Source: Gambelia wislizenii (Eukaryota > Chordata > Lepidosauria > Squamata > Crotaphytidae). Taken from it: 64,000 nt of DNA. The notes under the pieces are model-generated. The model was not told the origin of the DNA. It worked only from the letters and a program-made list of their open reading frames with translations, and ran no database searches. The DNA is taken from contig JAUMIR010000002.1 of the NCBI GenBank assembly GCA_030847615.1, positions 115,018,309 through 115,082,308 on the forward strand. The letters run 5' to 3'. Each line of letters opens with the position of its first letter. Position 1 is the stretch's first letter. Both the position numbers and the translations under genes were made by a program. Shown piece after piece: positions 21,209 to 32,381 of this stretch.

Positions 21209-22170
21209 ATACCCTAGAGTATTACTAATACTAATTACTAATTATTAGTAATTAGTAATTACTAATACTTATTATTAGTAATTACTAATTACTAATACTA
21301 ATTACTAATACCCTAGAGGACAGGATCAAAATTCAAAATGACCTGGATAGACTGGAGAGCTGGGACAAAGCTAACAAAATGAAATTCAATACGGAGAAAT
21401 GTTAGGTACTGCACTTAGGGCGAAAAAATGAAATGCATAGATATAGGATGGGGGAGACCTGGCTGAATAAGACTACATGCGAAAGGGATTTAGGAGCCCT
21501 AGTAGACCACAAGTTGAACATGAGTCAACAGTGTGATGCGGCAGCTAAAAAGGCCAATGCGATTTTGGGCTGCATCAATAGAGTATAGTGTCCAGATCAA
21601 GGGAAGTAATAGTGCCGCTCTATTCTGCCTTGGTCAGACCTCACCTAGAATACTGTGTCCAGTTCTGGGCACCACAATTCAGGAAGGATATTGACAAATT
21701 GGAGCATGTCCAAAGAAGGGTGACTAAAATGGTGAAAGTTCTGGAAACAATGCCTTATGAGGAGAGACTTAGGGAGCTGGGTATGTTTAGCCTGGAAAAA
21801 AGACGGCTAAGAGGCGATATGATAGCCCTGTTTAAGTATTTGAAGGGGTGTCACGTTGAGGATGGAGCAGGCTTGTTTTCTGCTGCTCCAGAGACTGGAA
21901 CACGGAGCAATGGATGCAAGCTCCAGGAACAGAGATTCCACCTCAACATTAGGAGGAGGAACTTTTTGACAGTAAGAGCTGTTCAGCAGTGGAACACACT
22001 CCCTCTGAGCGTGGTGGGGTCTCCTTCCTTGGAGGTCTTTAAACAGAGGCTGGATGGCCATCTGTCGGGGATGCTTTGATCATGATTTCCTGCATGGCAG
22101 GGGTTGGACTGGTTGGCCCTCGTGGTCTCTTCCAACTCTGCAATTCTATGATTCTATGATTCAATGATTC
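21209..22170 (+). mobile_element. CR1 LINE 3' end inserted into a SINE
   Basis: It carries the same coding block as 19142-19504 ([27 protein letters not shown]-like; [22 protein letters not shown]) and the same GATTCTATGATTCTATGATT end. It begins inside the reverse transcriptase palm region (AATACCCTAGAGGACAGG). Several stops make it non-functional. Confidence 0.9.
21219..21312. repeat. ATTACTA-type simple repeat at the CR1 5' junction
   Basis: About 90 bp made only of ATTACTAAT/ATTAGTAAT permutations, able to pair with itself. It lies between two copies of AATACCCTAGAG (about 21209 and 21306), the CR1 word at the junction. Confidence 0.85.
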
Positions 22171-22297
22171 CTCTGAGGCTAAGAGTGTGGCTGGTTCAAG
22201 ATTACCCAGTGGGTTGTCATAGTTGAATGGGGATTCAGACCTTGGTCTCTAGAGTCATATTCTAATGCTCAGATCACTACACCATTCTGGCTATAGG

Positions 22298-23069
22298 CCA
22301 CATATTTTTTAAAAAAAATCCTAAAAATTCTATTCAGTGTTTTTACCATCAGGAACCTGATGTGCAGAAGTCTAAACTAAGCAAATATATTTGGATCAAG
22401 AGCTGTAGCTCAGAATTTGACAAGGGACTTTATTAGATGCAGCAAATATGGTGTCATAATGACACCTAATGATCGCAAAATGGCATGCATACCATACGAT
22501 GTCATCTTTCCTCAATCATGTACTGTCAAAAAGCCATTCTGTTTTGGGCCATCAATAGATCCACCATGGTGCTTTGTTGCTGGCATTGCCAGTGTTTGAA
22601 TCCTCATGCCATAGTGCTCAACGAATACAGCGTCAATTGTCAGAACACTTCCGGGTGAGATCAGGACAGCCAAGTAGGGGACGCTCTTTTTATGAACCTC
22701 CTCAGTTTACTTGTAATTTTTAAAGTGTGTCTCTGTGCTTGTGCATACGTTTTATGTCTTTGTCTTGCTTAATTTTTTTGAATTTGCCTCATTTGTGTCT
22801 TCTTGCAAAAATTGGCGAGATCTCAACTGCAGAAGTAAATGGAGCTCTGTTTTTGCTCTGCTACTACTGGGGCTGCCTCATTGACACTGCTAAAGCTAGG
22901 TCTGGTATGGGGAGTTCTTTTGCCTGCATAAAAAGCCACAAAATGTGCCAGCAAAAGAACATTAAGGGGAGGTAATCTGATAAAGTCCAAAGAATCAATT
23001 TCAGCACCTTAGAATTATGGAGATAAACTCATGATGTTAACAGCTATAATGAGCCTATCCCTAACTGCA
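22298..23069. other. No feature recognised
   Basis: No supported coding or repeat feature. Confidence 0.5.
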
Positions 23070-23073
23070 GTCT

Positions 23074-23968
23074 TGTTACCTACCCTAATAGCCCCCATCT
23101 TGGAATATCAAATAATTAGCACTATTTAATAATTTAGCTTAATGTGGCCTTCCACGTGGTTAACGAGTAAACCAGGGACCCCCAAACGCCAAGCTTGGAG
23201 TCAAATATGACCAAAGGAGGGACCTTTGGAAATTCTCCAAACAAATACTCAGGTCTAAGATTAACACCTGGAGTTGAGTCGATCCCTAATCCACTCAATG
23301 ATAGCAGAGTCCTTGATGCTTGTAAAACAGGTTCTTTCTCTCTTCTTCCTCGTTCAATAGACCTTGTCAGCTCCTATACAATTGTAAACACAGTGCCCAT
23401 TTATGATCATTAACTCCCAAGAGACATTGTATTCCACTCAAAATCCCATCCCTTCAGTGGAATTATCCAATATAAATATCACCCTAAAACACCACCCTAA
23501 AACATGCACAGATTCCTTTCCTCCCGATACTCTTGTCAGTCTATGTCACTAGGCACACAGTCCACTTCCTCTTGACTTCATGTCAGATCGTGTAGCCATT
23601 CTGTCTTCTGGACCCCTTCGCTGTCGGCTTATTTCACGATCTCAGCTCTACAGGATCAGTACAGTACAACCTGCAATCCTCCTTACTCTATTCCTCTGTG
23701 CAAATACTTCTTACTATTTTGATAGCTTTGTATAAGAGTCTAAAGCCTGAGTGTTTGTGTGAGTGCTGTTACGGTTAATTTCCAATAAATACCACTTAAT
23801 TGTCCATTTTGGCTAAGAGTCTCCTCTGTTACTACTACCAGTATACATAGGTTAAAAGATCCTGCCATTACCCGCCTCTCACTGCTATATTTGAGCTAAT
23901 TAAATATTCCCCATATTGATTTCAGACACTAGTGGGATCCTTGCAGGCCCCACACAATTTGGGTAACA
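23074..23968 (+). mobile_element. Solo LTR (family A), 895 bp
   Basis: Begins TGTTACCTACCCTAATAGCC and ends TTTGGGTAACA. It is flanked by GTCT on both sides (23070-23073, 23969-23972). A polyadenylation-like CAATAAATACC lies near 23784, then a block GAGTCTCCTCTGTTAC shared with other family members. There is no internal coding region. Confidence 0.8.
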
Positions 23969-24647
23969 GTCTTATGGCCAAACTAAAAAAAAGAGATTGT
24001 ATTGTATGATCTGGAGAACAGAAATGTGATTGTACAAGAGACACTGGAGCAGATTGTTCTGGGTTAGGAGGAATTACAAGAGGAAAAAAGCTTGTTGCCC
24101 CTAGCAGTCATTTAGACCTCTTGAAGGACTTTCCTTTCCATTTATAAGACAATCTAGAGACTAAAGAATCAAAGGAGAAATAGGGCAACTGTAGAGTCAG
24201 CCATCTTTCAGAGATTTAGTGATACCTTAAGAATGGAGTTATGTCTCTTGAGCATCTTGGCTAGTAGCCATGGATGAATCTCTCCTTCACATATTTATTC
24301 AATCATTTGCAGAATTCAGTTAGCCCAACAGCCATGTCATTACTCTTTGAAGTGAGTTTCTCAAAACGGTTGGATGCCATATGAAACAGAGCTTCCTCCT
24401 TTGACTGTCATAAACCTGTTTCCTGTTAATTTCATTATGTGTCCCTTAGCTCTTTTATAATAAGGGCCCACGGTTGTTCCTCGTTTGTTTTCTCTGCAAT
24501 GTTGATGATCTCATCCATCCCCATCTTCTTCTTCTGCATACAGTAATAACTCTAAAAAATTTCTCTAGTTTTATAAACAGCAATGCTGCCAGTTTTCTGA
24601 TAAACACAGGTATAATATTTAAATTTTCCTTAGGGTTGCCAGATAGA
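23969..24647. other. No feature recognised
   Basis: Intergenic, no supported call. Confidence 0.5.
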
Positions 24648-24797
24648 AAACTGGAGGGTGTTCCTGTACCTTTAATGGTTGCATAGAAGAGGAATTTCAG
24701 CAGGTGTTACTTGTCACACAAGCAGATAATGCGCAACACCTGCTGAAATGCCATCTTCTACACAACCATTAAAGATACAGGAGCCCTTTCCAGTTTT
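24648..24797. mobile_element. Palindromic MITE, about 150 bp
   Basis: The arm AAAACTGGAGGGTGTTCCTG ... TTCAGCAGGTGTT is mirrored by AACACCTGCTGAA ... CCCTTTCCAGTTTTT with about 62 bp per arm. Confidence 0.8.
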
Positions 24798-24804
24798 TAC
24801 TCTT

Positions 24805-25046
24805 CTTGTTGTTTTTCTACACCTTCAAGTCATTTTTGATTTATGGCAACCCTAAGGAGAAGTTATCAGGGGTTTTTCTTGGCAAGATTTCTTCAGAGGG
24901 GATTTGCCTTTCTCTGAGGCTGAGAGAGTGTGACTTGCCCAAGGTCACCCAGTGGGCTTCCATGGCCAAGTGGGGATTTGAACCCTGGTCTCCCTGAGTT
25001 CTACTCCAATGTTCAAACCACTATACCATGTTGTCTCTCTCTAGCA
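24805..25046 (-). mobile_element. tRNA-derived SINE (family 2)
   Basis: Nearly full-length minus-strand copy from the TTGTTGTTTTTC tail to the head at GGTTTGAACATTGGAG, with a B box (GGGTTCAAATCC, minus strand). Confidence 0.85.
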
Positions 25047-25634
25047 ACTCTAATGCCTCACCACTATGTCCTCAGTACAGACAACTATCTCTTCACCAAC
25101 TAGAGCTTAATGTATGGTATATCTGGAGCTGAAACGAGGCATGTGCAGTAGCCACCATTTTCCCAACACCATAAACTGATAGGAGAAAGAAATAAAGCAG
25201 GGGAGCCTTTGATCTTCCAGATTTCTTGGATTTCAGCTCTAAGAAGCCCCAGTCAAAATAGCCAGTGTTAAGGACTATGTGAGTAGAAGTCCAAAAGATC
25301 TGAATTCCCATCCATGGCACTACAGGATAAGGTAAGAAAAGTTTTTCAATTTGTTTTGAAATGGGCTTTCTATGAATTAGGCACAAAGTGGATTTATTAA
25401 AAAGACAATTAAGGTCATTCCAGCAGGCCAGGTTCGACGTAATGCCATATTATCTTCTACTGTTCCAGAACTGTTTCCTCAGCTGCAGCTGGCCATACGA
25501 GCTGGTCACTATATGATATGTTGTGAATATATAAAATATATGTAAAAATGTAAAGTAAGTATCTGATAAATTATGTAATATTAAGAATGTATACTTAATT
25601 TGCTTGCTTTATTTCTTCACTCTTCATTCAATTT
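25047..25634. other. No feature recognised
   Basis: No supported call. Confidence 0.45.
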
Positions 25635-25800
25635 TCTTTTATGCAAAGGGAATCTTGCAGCACTTTTGAGGCCAACTGAGAGAAAAAGGTTGGTAGCATA
25701 AGCTTTCATAGACTTAAGTCTACCAACTTCTTTCTCTCCATCTCAAAGGTGCTGCAAGATCCCTTTACATACTGATCCAGACTAACATGGCTATGTCTTT
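25635..25800. mobile_element. Inverted retroposon-like repeat (family 3)
   Basis: GAATCTTGCAGCACTTTTGAG at the left is mirrored by CTCAAAGGTGCTGCAAGATCC at the right, with AGTTGGTAG-type spacers pairing as well. The right side continues into GACTAACATGGCTATGTC, a phrase seen inverted at 56540. Two related pieces lie at 33675 and 34300. Confidence 0.65.
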
Positions 25801-25931
25801 GAATTCTACCACCAATTTTCTTTCAGTATTTTATATTGGTAAACTCTTAACTGTTAGATTCACAACCTGCAGGTGGACACTTGTATTTCTTAAATTCTGC
25901 ATAATACCATGAAAATTGGCCTAAATAGCTT

Positions 25932-26150
25932 AGCAATAGCAATAGCATTTATATTTCTATACCACTTATTGCAGAGCACTCCCTTAGCAGTTTACAATAT
26001 GTAAGCTAATTGCCCCCCAGCAAGCTGGATACACATTTTACTGACCTGCAGAAGGATGGAAGGTTGAATCAACCTTGGAGCCCTGCAGGATTGAACTCAC
26101 AATGTTGTGGCTGCAGTACCAGCATTTAACCACTGCGCCACTAGGGCTCC
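25932..26150 (-). mobile_element. tRNA-derived SINE (family 1)
   Basis: Full-length minus-strand copy. The head at the right is GGAGCCCTAGTGGCGCAGTGG on the minus strand, the body has the AAAATG-type shared phrase, and the tail at the left has GGTATAGAAATATAAATGC. It abuts the 5S-derived SINE. Confidence 0.85.
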
Positions 26151-26154
26151 TTAC

Positions 26155-26375
26155 CCTGAAGGTACCAGATCCTGACTGATCTTGGAAGCCAAGCTGGGTC
26201 ATTCCTAATACACTTGGATGGGGGACTGCCAAGGAGTACCAGGAGCTGTGGGCTATATTTCAAAGGGAAGCAATGGCAAACCACCTCTGAGCTTTCCTTG
26301 CCTAAGAAAACCCTGTGAAATTTGTTGGGTCACTATAAGTTGAAAGGTGACTTGAAGGCACGCACACACACATAC
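26155..26375 (+). mobile_element. 5S-rRNA-derived SINE
   Basis: The head follows vertebrate 5S rRNA closely: GATCTTGGAAGCCAAGCTGG, then CACTTGGATGGGGGACTGCC, GAGTACCAGGAGCTGTGGGC. These cover the A-box and C-box of the internal RNA polymerase III promoter. The first 40-odd bases of 5S are degraded. The tail CACTATAAGTTGAAAGGTGACTTGAAGGCAC matches the tail of SINE family 2, implying shared LINE machinery (inference). It is not a functional 5S gene. Confidence 0.85.
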
Positions 26376-26923
26376 ACTGAAAATTATAGGTGCTTATAAA
26401 AAGAAGGGGTGATAGTAGCAGCAGCAGTAGCAGTTGTTCCACTGAGTAGTAGTTGTTTCATTTCCAAGTAAATGCACATAAGACTCAAGCCTAAATAAAG
26501 CTAAATTCAACCAATACATGGCCTGACTGGGATGTAACGTTGGGATGGGGAATGAGAATGAAGACATTACCACTCATAAAGAGAGCATTACTGGTAATTA
26601 AACAAGGGAGAGATTTCTAGCTTCAGAAAACTAGTATTTTGACAAAGATTAACTGGTCTGGAAGCAATTGGACTTGTTGGTAATCTAAGACAAAACATGT
26701 GTTCTGGTCTGTGGTGGGAGAGCACAAGAGGAAACAGATAGGAGTCTAAGATGAAGGATTCCTAGCTGGTTGCTTAAGTACAGTTTGCAAGACAACAAAA
26801 CCACCTCCATAGCAACCCAAAACCTTAAGCATCTGTTCCTGCAAATCAAATGAGCACAAACCTGTTCGGTTAGGCATCTCTAAATGCAAACGAAAGGTGC
26901 ACAACCATAGAATAAGAGTCTTA

Positions 26924-27244
26924 GGACTTTTTCAAATGGGGAATAAAAACCCCATTGAGGTCAGGAGGAGGACAGCACTGTCTCGCTTACAGCACTCCAT
27001 TTCATACGACTCCATCCTCCTCCCGACCTTCTCCCGACCTTCCCCTGTGCTGGGGGAGCGAGAAACGCACCACTTTTTATTGATGGGGGTTCTCCATTAA
27101 TAAAAGCAGCTTGTTTCTCCCACCCTCAGCACAGGGGAAGGTCGGGAGGAGGACGGCGCTGTATGAAATGGAGCGCTGTAAGCGAGACAGCGCCGTCGTC
27201 CTCCCAACCTCGATGAGGGTTTTATTCCCCATTTGAAAAAGTCC
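26924..27244. mobile_element. Foldback Harbinger-like MITE, 321 bp
   Basis: Perfect ends GGACTTTTTCAAATGGGG and its inverse, with TTA duplicated at 26921-26923 and 27245-27247. This is the classic PIF/Harbinger signature. The arms share GAGGAGGACAGCACTGTCTCG and GGGAAGGTCGGGAGGAG blocks in inverted orientation. Small differences between arms include a duplicated CTCCCGACCTT in the left arm. No transposase. Confidence 0.9.
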
Positions 27245-27382
27245 TTAGGCAGGATGATCACCAGAGTCCACCTACCTTCTTTTATGTGAAGTCGAAGACT
27301 TTCACGGACAGCATCCATAGTTTTTTTGTGGTTTTTTTTTTTTTCCAGGCTGTGAGGCTGTGTTCTGGAAGAGTTTATTCCT

Positions 27383-27417
27383 GATGTTTCACCTGAATCT
27401 GTGGCTGGCATCTTCAG
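27383..27417 (-). ncRNA. Hammerhead-like core, left arm of copy B (decayed)
   Basis: Minus strand CTGAAGA, T, GCC, loop, GGT, GAAAC, ATC. CUGANGA and GAAA are intact; stem II closes with a G-T wobble and the cleavage triplet is ATC. Confidence 0.4.
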
Positions 27418-27858
27418 AGAATGGTGGGGTAGGTGTGGGGGGGTTATATATTGTGAGTCCCTATTGAAGAGGTTTAGCATGTAAATTGTGCATTCAGTTG
27501 TTGAATGTTTAGTTCTTAGGGTGGGAGGATATGCAAGAGGGATTAGTGTCTATTTAGCTCATGGTCCATTGTCATCTGGGAAGCCCCCTGTCCCTGGGTG
27601 AAGTTCATTTGCATGTGTTGAGTTTTTATTTTGGTGTTTTTCATAAAATAAACAAATAAATAAATACTCAACACATGCAAATAAACTTCCCCCCAGGACA
27701 GGGGGCTTCCCAACAGACAATGGACCATATCCCCCTCGCATATCCTCCCACCCTAAGAACTGAACATCCAACAACTGAATACACAAATTTACATGCTAAT
27801 CTTCTTCAACAGGGATGCACAGTATATAAACCCCACACACCCACACTGCCACCATTCT

Positions 27859-27893
27859 CTGAAGATGCCAGCCACAGATTCAGGCAAAATGAC
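27859..27893 (+). ncRNA. Hammerhead-like core, right arm of copy B (decayed)
   Basis: Plus strand CTGAAGA, T, GCC, loop, GGC, AAAAT, GAC. Both GAAA and the cleavage triplet are lost. Confidence 0.35.
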
Positions 27894-28525
27894 AGGAATA
27901 AACCCTTCTAGAACATGACCTAACAGTCTGGAAAAACCCCCACAAAAAACTACATTCTTCTCCTTTACACATAGTAGCCTCCTTTTCACCCAATTTGTCA
28001 ATGCCTCTGTGCATAATCTAGTGCAATGCCTCTGTGCATAACTACTGTGTCATCTACTTATGCCTTTCACCTTGAGTTCTAAAGATCAAATGTCTATCCT
28101 ACCAGCCTATGCTTATTGTTGTTACCGCTGTTACTACTACTATCTGGTTGTTCTTTTTGCTTACAAAAGCAAAAATATAATCTACGGTATTGGTTCTTAA
28201 CCTGTGGTCCGGGGAACCCCAGGGATCTGCGATGTCATCACAAGGGGTTTGTGAAGACCTGAATGCTACTCAGCCCACCTCCCTGCAGTGGAGCAGCCAT
28301 GTTGCAGGAGCCAAGGCAAAGGCTGGCTAGCTTGGCCTGCACATCACCATTCAATCTGCTCTAGCCACAAACTTGCAGGAAGAAGCTGTAGGAAAGTTTT
28401 CCCTCACCCTCCAGTGCCTCTGAGGGAAGGTTTAATGGATGGTGTAATTGTATTGTTGTTGTTTTAAATCTTGAGTTAAGTCTTGGGGGTTCACCGCAAC
28501 AAAATATATTTAAAGGGGGTCTCTG

Positions 28526-29546
28526 TGTTACCTACCCTGACACCCCCAGCCCCAAGTCTATATTAATAATTGGCAATATTTAATAATTAAGTCAAATGTA
28601 GCCTTCCATGCAGTGTGGCCATTAAAACTGGAAAATTCCAGCAAATTGCAAAGACTAGTATTCATACTCAGTCAGGTATGCACTTAAGGAGGGGCCATCT
28701 AAATTCTAAAGACATGTTAATTCACAAGTCAACTGAAGGCATGTGCACCTGGCTAATCCTGTCAGCTAAGGCTGGAAGGCTCAAACTTGTAAATTATTTT
28801 ATTTTATTTTATATTTATTTATTTATACCCCGCTCTTCAGCCACAAGGCTATCAGAGCGGCTTACAAATTGTTTTAAGCAATAGCTATTTACACATACAC
28901 TGCATTAAGCAGTTTCCAATGTGTGTTAGCTAAATGACCCTCATTCCTTTACCCTTCCCAAACAAAGGAAGTTGCTTCCTTCCTTTCAGTCACAAAGTAC
29001 CTGCATATTAAGATGTCATTAACATATCTGGAGTGCCTTTGTCTCACCTTGAGCAAGTCTGAGAGACATTGTCTTCTGCTCTAAATCCCATCCCCTGAGG
29101 ACAAATATTGACTATAAAAACCCTTCCAAAACTCCACTCAAGCACACACAGTTCACCTTCCTATCTACACCACATCAGACTGTGTTGCTGTTCTGGCTTC
29201 AGGACCCCCATCCTGCTGGCTCCTTCCACAATCTCATCTCTACAGGACAGGTGGCTTTATCACCCACAAACAACTCCCTTTGCTAGTCCTCTATCCCAAT
29301 ACCTCCTACTTTATTCACTAATCTTGTGTGAATGCTTGAAGCCTGAATGTGTGAGTGAATGTTATTGTTGTTTTTTCCAATAAAGATCAATTTAATATAC
29401 TAGCTAGCTTAATGTCTCCTACCGATTATCAGTATACAAAGGTCAAAAGATTCCACTATCTGTTGTTCCCCTCTTGCATAGCCAAGCTAAGTACATTAAT
29501 TTGATATTTTGAAGGTCTTTAAGGCCTCCGAGCATAGAGGGTAACA
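28526..29546 (+). mobile_element. Solo LTR (family A), 1021 bp, containing a SINE
   Basis: TGTTACCTACCCTGACACCC at the start and AGAGGGTAACA at the end. It is aligned with the LTR at 23074 by TATTTAATAATT, CCTTCCA and the CCAATAAAGATC signal region. Flanks TCTG/CCTG give a 4-bp duplication with one mismatch. Confidence 0.75.
28795..28935 (-). mobile_element. SINE (family 1 tail type) inside the LTR
   Basis: Minus-strand match to the 3' half of the SINE at 32138 (ACCCCGCTCTTCAGCCACAAGG ... AAGCAATAGCTATT). The LTRs at 23074 and 50131 lack it, so it is a later insertion. Confidence 0.75.
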
Positions 29547-29575
29547 CCTGGTAAAGAAAAAGTTAAGAGTCACTG

Positions 29576-30704
29576 ATCTACTGTATAAATTTTTGTCTTA
29601 TATTTTAAAGATATAGCAATGTCTTCTAAGAGAACATTTTAGTATTTTGGACATTGCAAACAAAATTCCATAGCTGAGATCTGTGACTTTTAGCTCATAC
29701 TTCCCACCCTGAGAACAAAGGAACCAACACAAATTTACTTTTGCTCTCTAAATCATGCAGCTGGAAAAACGAGTATACAAGGGTAAGAGGCACTAAGTTT
29801 TCATATTTAAAGCAAACTGCTCAAACCATATTAAGAAATGGGTTCTTCCTCTCCTTCATTTTATCTTTAAGCAGGTAATGTTTTATTTTATCCTTGTAAA
29901 TATCCCTAATGAACTCTTAATCTCACACTTTAGGCCAGTCTGTCTTGCAGGCATGTCCCTTCACCTGCAGCCCATGCAAAACAGCCTATCGGGGGTCCAG
30001 GCTCTAAAAGTGGCAACACACATTAAAATGAGAAAGCGGAGTAGATAGATTTGTTGTTAAATGAAGGCAGATTAGACAGGAAGCAAATCACACTTTTGTA
30101 TACAGTTTTTAATGTCTAATTTCTCTGTGTTAAAGGTTAGTTAACAGGGCATTTGTTCAGGAGGAAAATATGTTTTGAATAAAACCATACTCACATTAAC
30201 ATCCAGAGTGGGACAAAGATTTATGGTAGACAGAAATAAAGTATAGCACTGACTCTTAACTTGTGGTCTGTGATATGCCTTCGCACAATCCCTGAAACCA
30301 CAGCAAAACAACAAGACATTTATGTCCAGCATTACCAGATAAATGTCCAGCATTACCAGATAAATGCTGGACTTACATCTGTGATGTATACTAGCAGAGC
30401 TATAGAATGTGTTGCTGCACAAAATGAAAGATAAAGAATTGTTAAGTAGTTCATAGATACTGCTAAGTGTGTGTGTAACGTGTGTCATTACAGGATAGAC
30501 TACATGCAAACGCTTGTAATGATACCCCAATGACTTTTTTAGTAGAACAAGAACCATTTTAGGGTGCATGAAAATAGTGAGTAGAGGAGAGGCTGAGTAG
30601 TCTCTCTCTCTCTCATACTTCTTTACTCCCTATTGCTCTCCTCCCAAAGGACATTCCCCTGTGTTGTTTTTAAAGGAGAAGAAATGGATACAACCAAACA
30701 CATT
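29576..30704. other. Mostly unrecognised, with a hAT scrap and a small duplication
   Basis: Near 30245-30275, ACTCTTAACTTGTGGTCTG resembles the hAT end at 28188. At 30320-30362 the 21-bp unit ATGTCCAGCATTACCAGATAA occurs twice in tandem. A minus-strand frame of about 140 codons across this area has no recognisable domain. Confidence 0.5.
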
Positions 30705-30915
30705 GGGCCCTTTCACACTACACAGTTGCAGTGCAATGATTCCACTTACATAACTATCATGGTTCCATCCTATGGAATCCTGAAGTTTGTCGTTTGGCGA
30801 GGCTTTAGGGCTGTATGGCTGAGAATTTTGAACACCCTTCCCTAAACTGCTAATCCTAGGATTCCCAGGGTGAAGTGAGATCATAGCACTAGACCTGACT
30901 AGTCTGAAATGGTCC
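30705..30915. mobile_element. Harbinger-like MITE, 211 bp
   Basis: Ends GGGCCCTTTCACACTA and, inverted, GGACCATTTCAGACTA, with ATT flanking both sides. The interior has GGAATCCTGAAGTTTGTCG mirrored by CTAATCCTAGGATTCCC. Confidence 0.7.
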
Positions 30916-32137
30916 ATTTGCATGTAACATATAGGTTGTTATCCATATATCACAGAGGAGACAACCTAACATCTTCCAGATTTTTTAACTACAACTCCCA
31001 CAGGTGGCAGCAAGACCAGCAGAGTAAATGTAATACAGTAATAATATAACTTTCCATATGGTAGTCAAACTGGATATGATGACTACAAAGAACAGTAAAT
31101 CAGAACAGCTACATATAATAAAATAAAGAAGAACTGATTGAATTAAGAAACTAGAAAACACAGGGAGAAAGGAAAACTGGTGGCCAACTTGATTGTAGAC
31201 TCAGTTCAAGTCATTGTCAAAAATATTTTACTGTGAATAGGATGAACTCTTGTTATAACATGAACTTTTCTCTCTTGTAGTTACTCTGTTCTTAATTTGA
31301 AAATCACCTCAGTTGAGGTGAGCCAACAGTTACGTTTACCATGAAGCAGAGATATCTACACAACGTTGATAAACTGGAGCTGTTTCTTCTTCTCTCCAGC
31401 GGCCAGACACCACCACAGCAGACAGCAAATTGGTGGAAAACACTCAGAGAAACACAACTCTGCCATATCACCCACAAGTCACACAGATATTTTGAGGAAA
31501 CAGAAAACAGAGTTGGACACGTGTTGACCCAGTATTCAAGGCATAACAAAAAGTTGGTAAACACTTGGTTTAACCGAGAAAGCAGTTCCAAACACAGACA
31601 AGTGAGGCTCTAGCAACCATTCAGAGTGTCCACCTTGCCAGATTTTCTATAGCACAAGTAATACAATAATATAATAGTGGTTATTTATTACAACAAATAT
31701 TTTGGGTTTAGGGGGAATTCAGTTTCAGATGGTTGTTAGAAATAAGCACAAAGAAAGCATTCATTTTGGTAAGTAAATATGCAAAATTATTGATCACAAG
31801 TGGTAGCATATGTTTATTAAATAAATACCTTTGTAAGAAGATAGCCAGTGAGACAACCCGTAGCTGCGTAATATACTTGAAGGTCACACACATGCAACTG
31901 CTTTCTGAAACTACTACTTAGCCATAAACAGTCACCGAATCCTATATGACCATTGTGTACCCACCTCCTCCCATGGGCAATCTCTGGTGTAGCATACAGA
32001 AAAGGCACCCTTGTTGCAAATCCCCCTCATGCCAGAGATTGCTTGCACAAGATGGGTGGGTGGGAATGTCAGGTTGCTGCTTCCCAATAGCAATAGCACC
32101 CAAATCTGAAATATTAAACTAAAAATATTAAACTAAA
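30916..32137. other. No feature recognised
   Basis: Frames of up to about 95 codons occur on both strands at 31304-31613, overlapping each other, with no recognisable family. Confidence 0.45.
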
Positions 32138-32340
32138 AGGTTCACTCAGCCTTCCATCCTTTCGTAGGTCGGTAAAATGAGTACCCAGCTTGTGGGGGCA
32201 ATTAGCTAACACACATTGGAAACTGTTTAATGCAGTGTAGATAGCTATTGCTTAAAACAATTTGTAAGCCGCTCTGATAGCCTTGTGGCTGAAGAGCGGG
32301 GTATAAATAACTAAATAAAAATAAAAAAAATAAATAAAAT
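32138..32340 (+). mobile_element. SINE (family 1), 5'-truncated
   Basis: Starts at the TTCACTCAGCCTTCC phrase and runs through GTCGGTAAAATGAGTACCC to GAAGAGCGGGGTATAAATAA, then an A-rich AAATAAA tail. Confidence 0.8.
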
Positions 32341-32381
32341 AATAAAATTAAAAAAAAATGTATAAAATTACCATCAGGCTA

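Larger units (their letters stand above)
21083..22297 (-). mobile_element. tRNA-derived SINE (family 2) split by a CR1
   Basis: The 3' half (21083-21208) stops after TTTGCCTTCCT, and the 5' half resumes at 22171 with CTCTGAGGCTAAGAGTG. The two join exactly as in uninterrupted copies. CR1 sequence lies between. Confidence 0.85.
27285..27948. mobile_element. Hairpin retroposon copy B (Penelope-like derivative)
   Basis: The longest copy, about 664 bp, with arms of about 310 bp and a short AT-rich loop near 27630-27665. Here the longer outer end (TGTGAAGTCGAAGACTTTCA) is on the left, so the copy lies in the opposite orientation to A, C and D. Possible flanking similarity (CTACCTTCTTTTA versus TACATTCTTCTCCTTTA) is imperfect. 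Both arms hold decayed hammerhead-like cores. The position of the right edge is approximate. Confidence 0.6.
28188..29575. mobile_element. hAT-type DNA transposon remnant, interrupted by a solo LTR
   Basis: Left end TATTGGTTCTTAACCTG and inverted right end CAGTGACTCTTAACTTTTT resemble hAT ends. Flanks ATCTACGG (28180-28187) and ATCTACTG (29576-29583) agree at 7 of 8 bases, the duplication length of hAT elements. Only about 365 bp of the element remain outside the LTR, and no transposase is visible. A related end occurs near 30245. Confidence 0.75.

Noticed and set aside
26155..26270. Functional 5S rRNA gene
   Set aside because: Only part of 5S is present, several conserved positions are changed, there is no T-run terminator, and a SINE tail is attached.
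30141..30569. 142-codon minus-strand frame
   Set aside because: No recognisable family; it spans a hAT scrap and a small tandem duplication.
31304..31613. Overlapping 90-95 codon frames on both strands
   Set aside because: No recognisable protein family and no exon-like boundaries.
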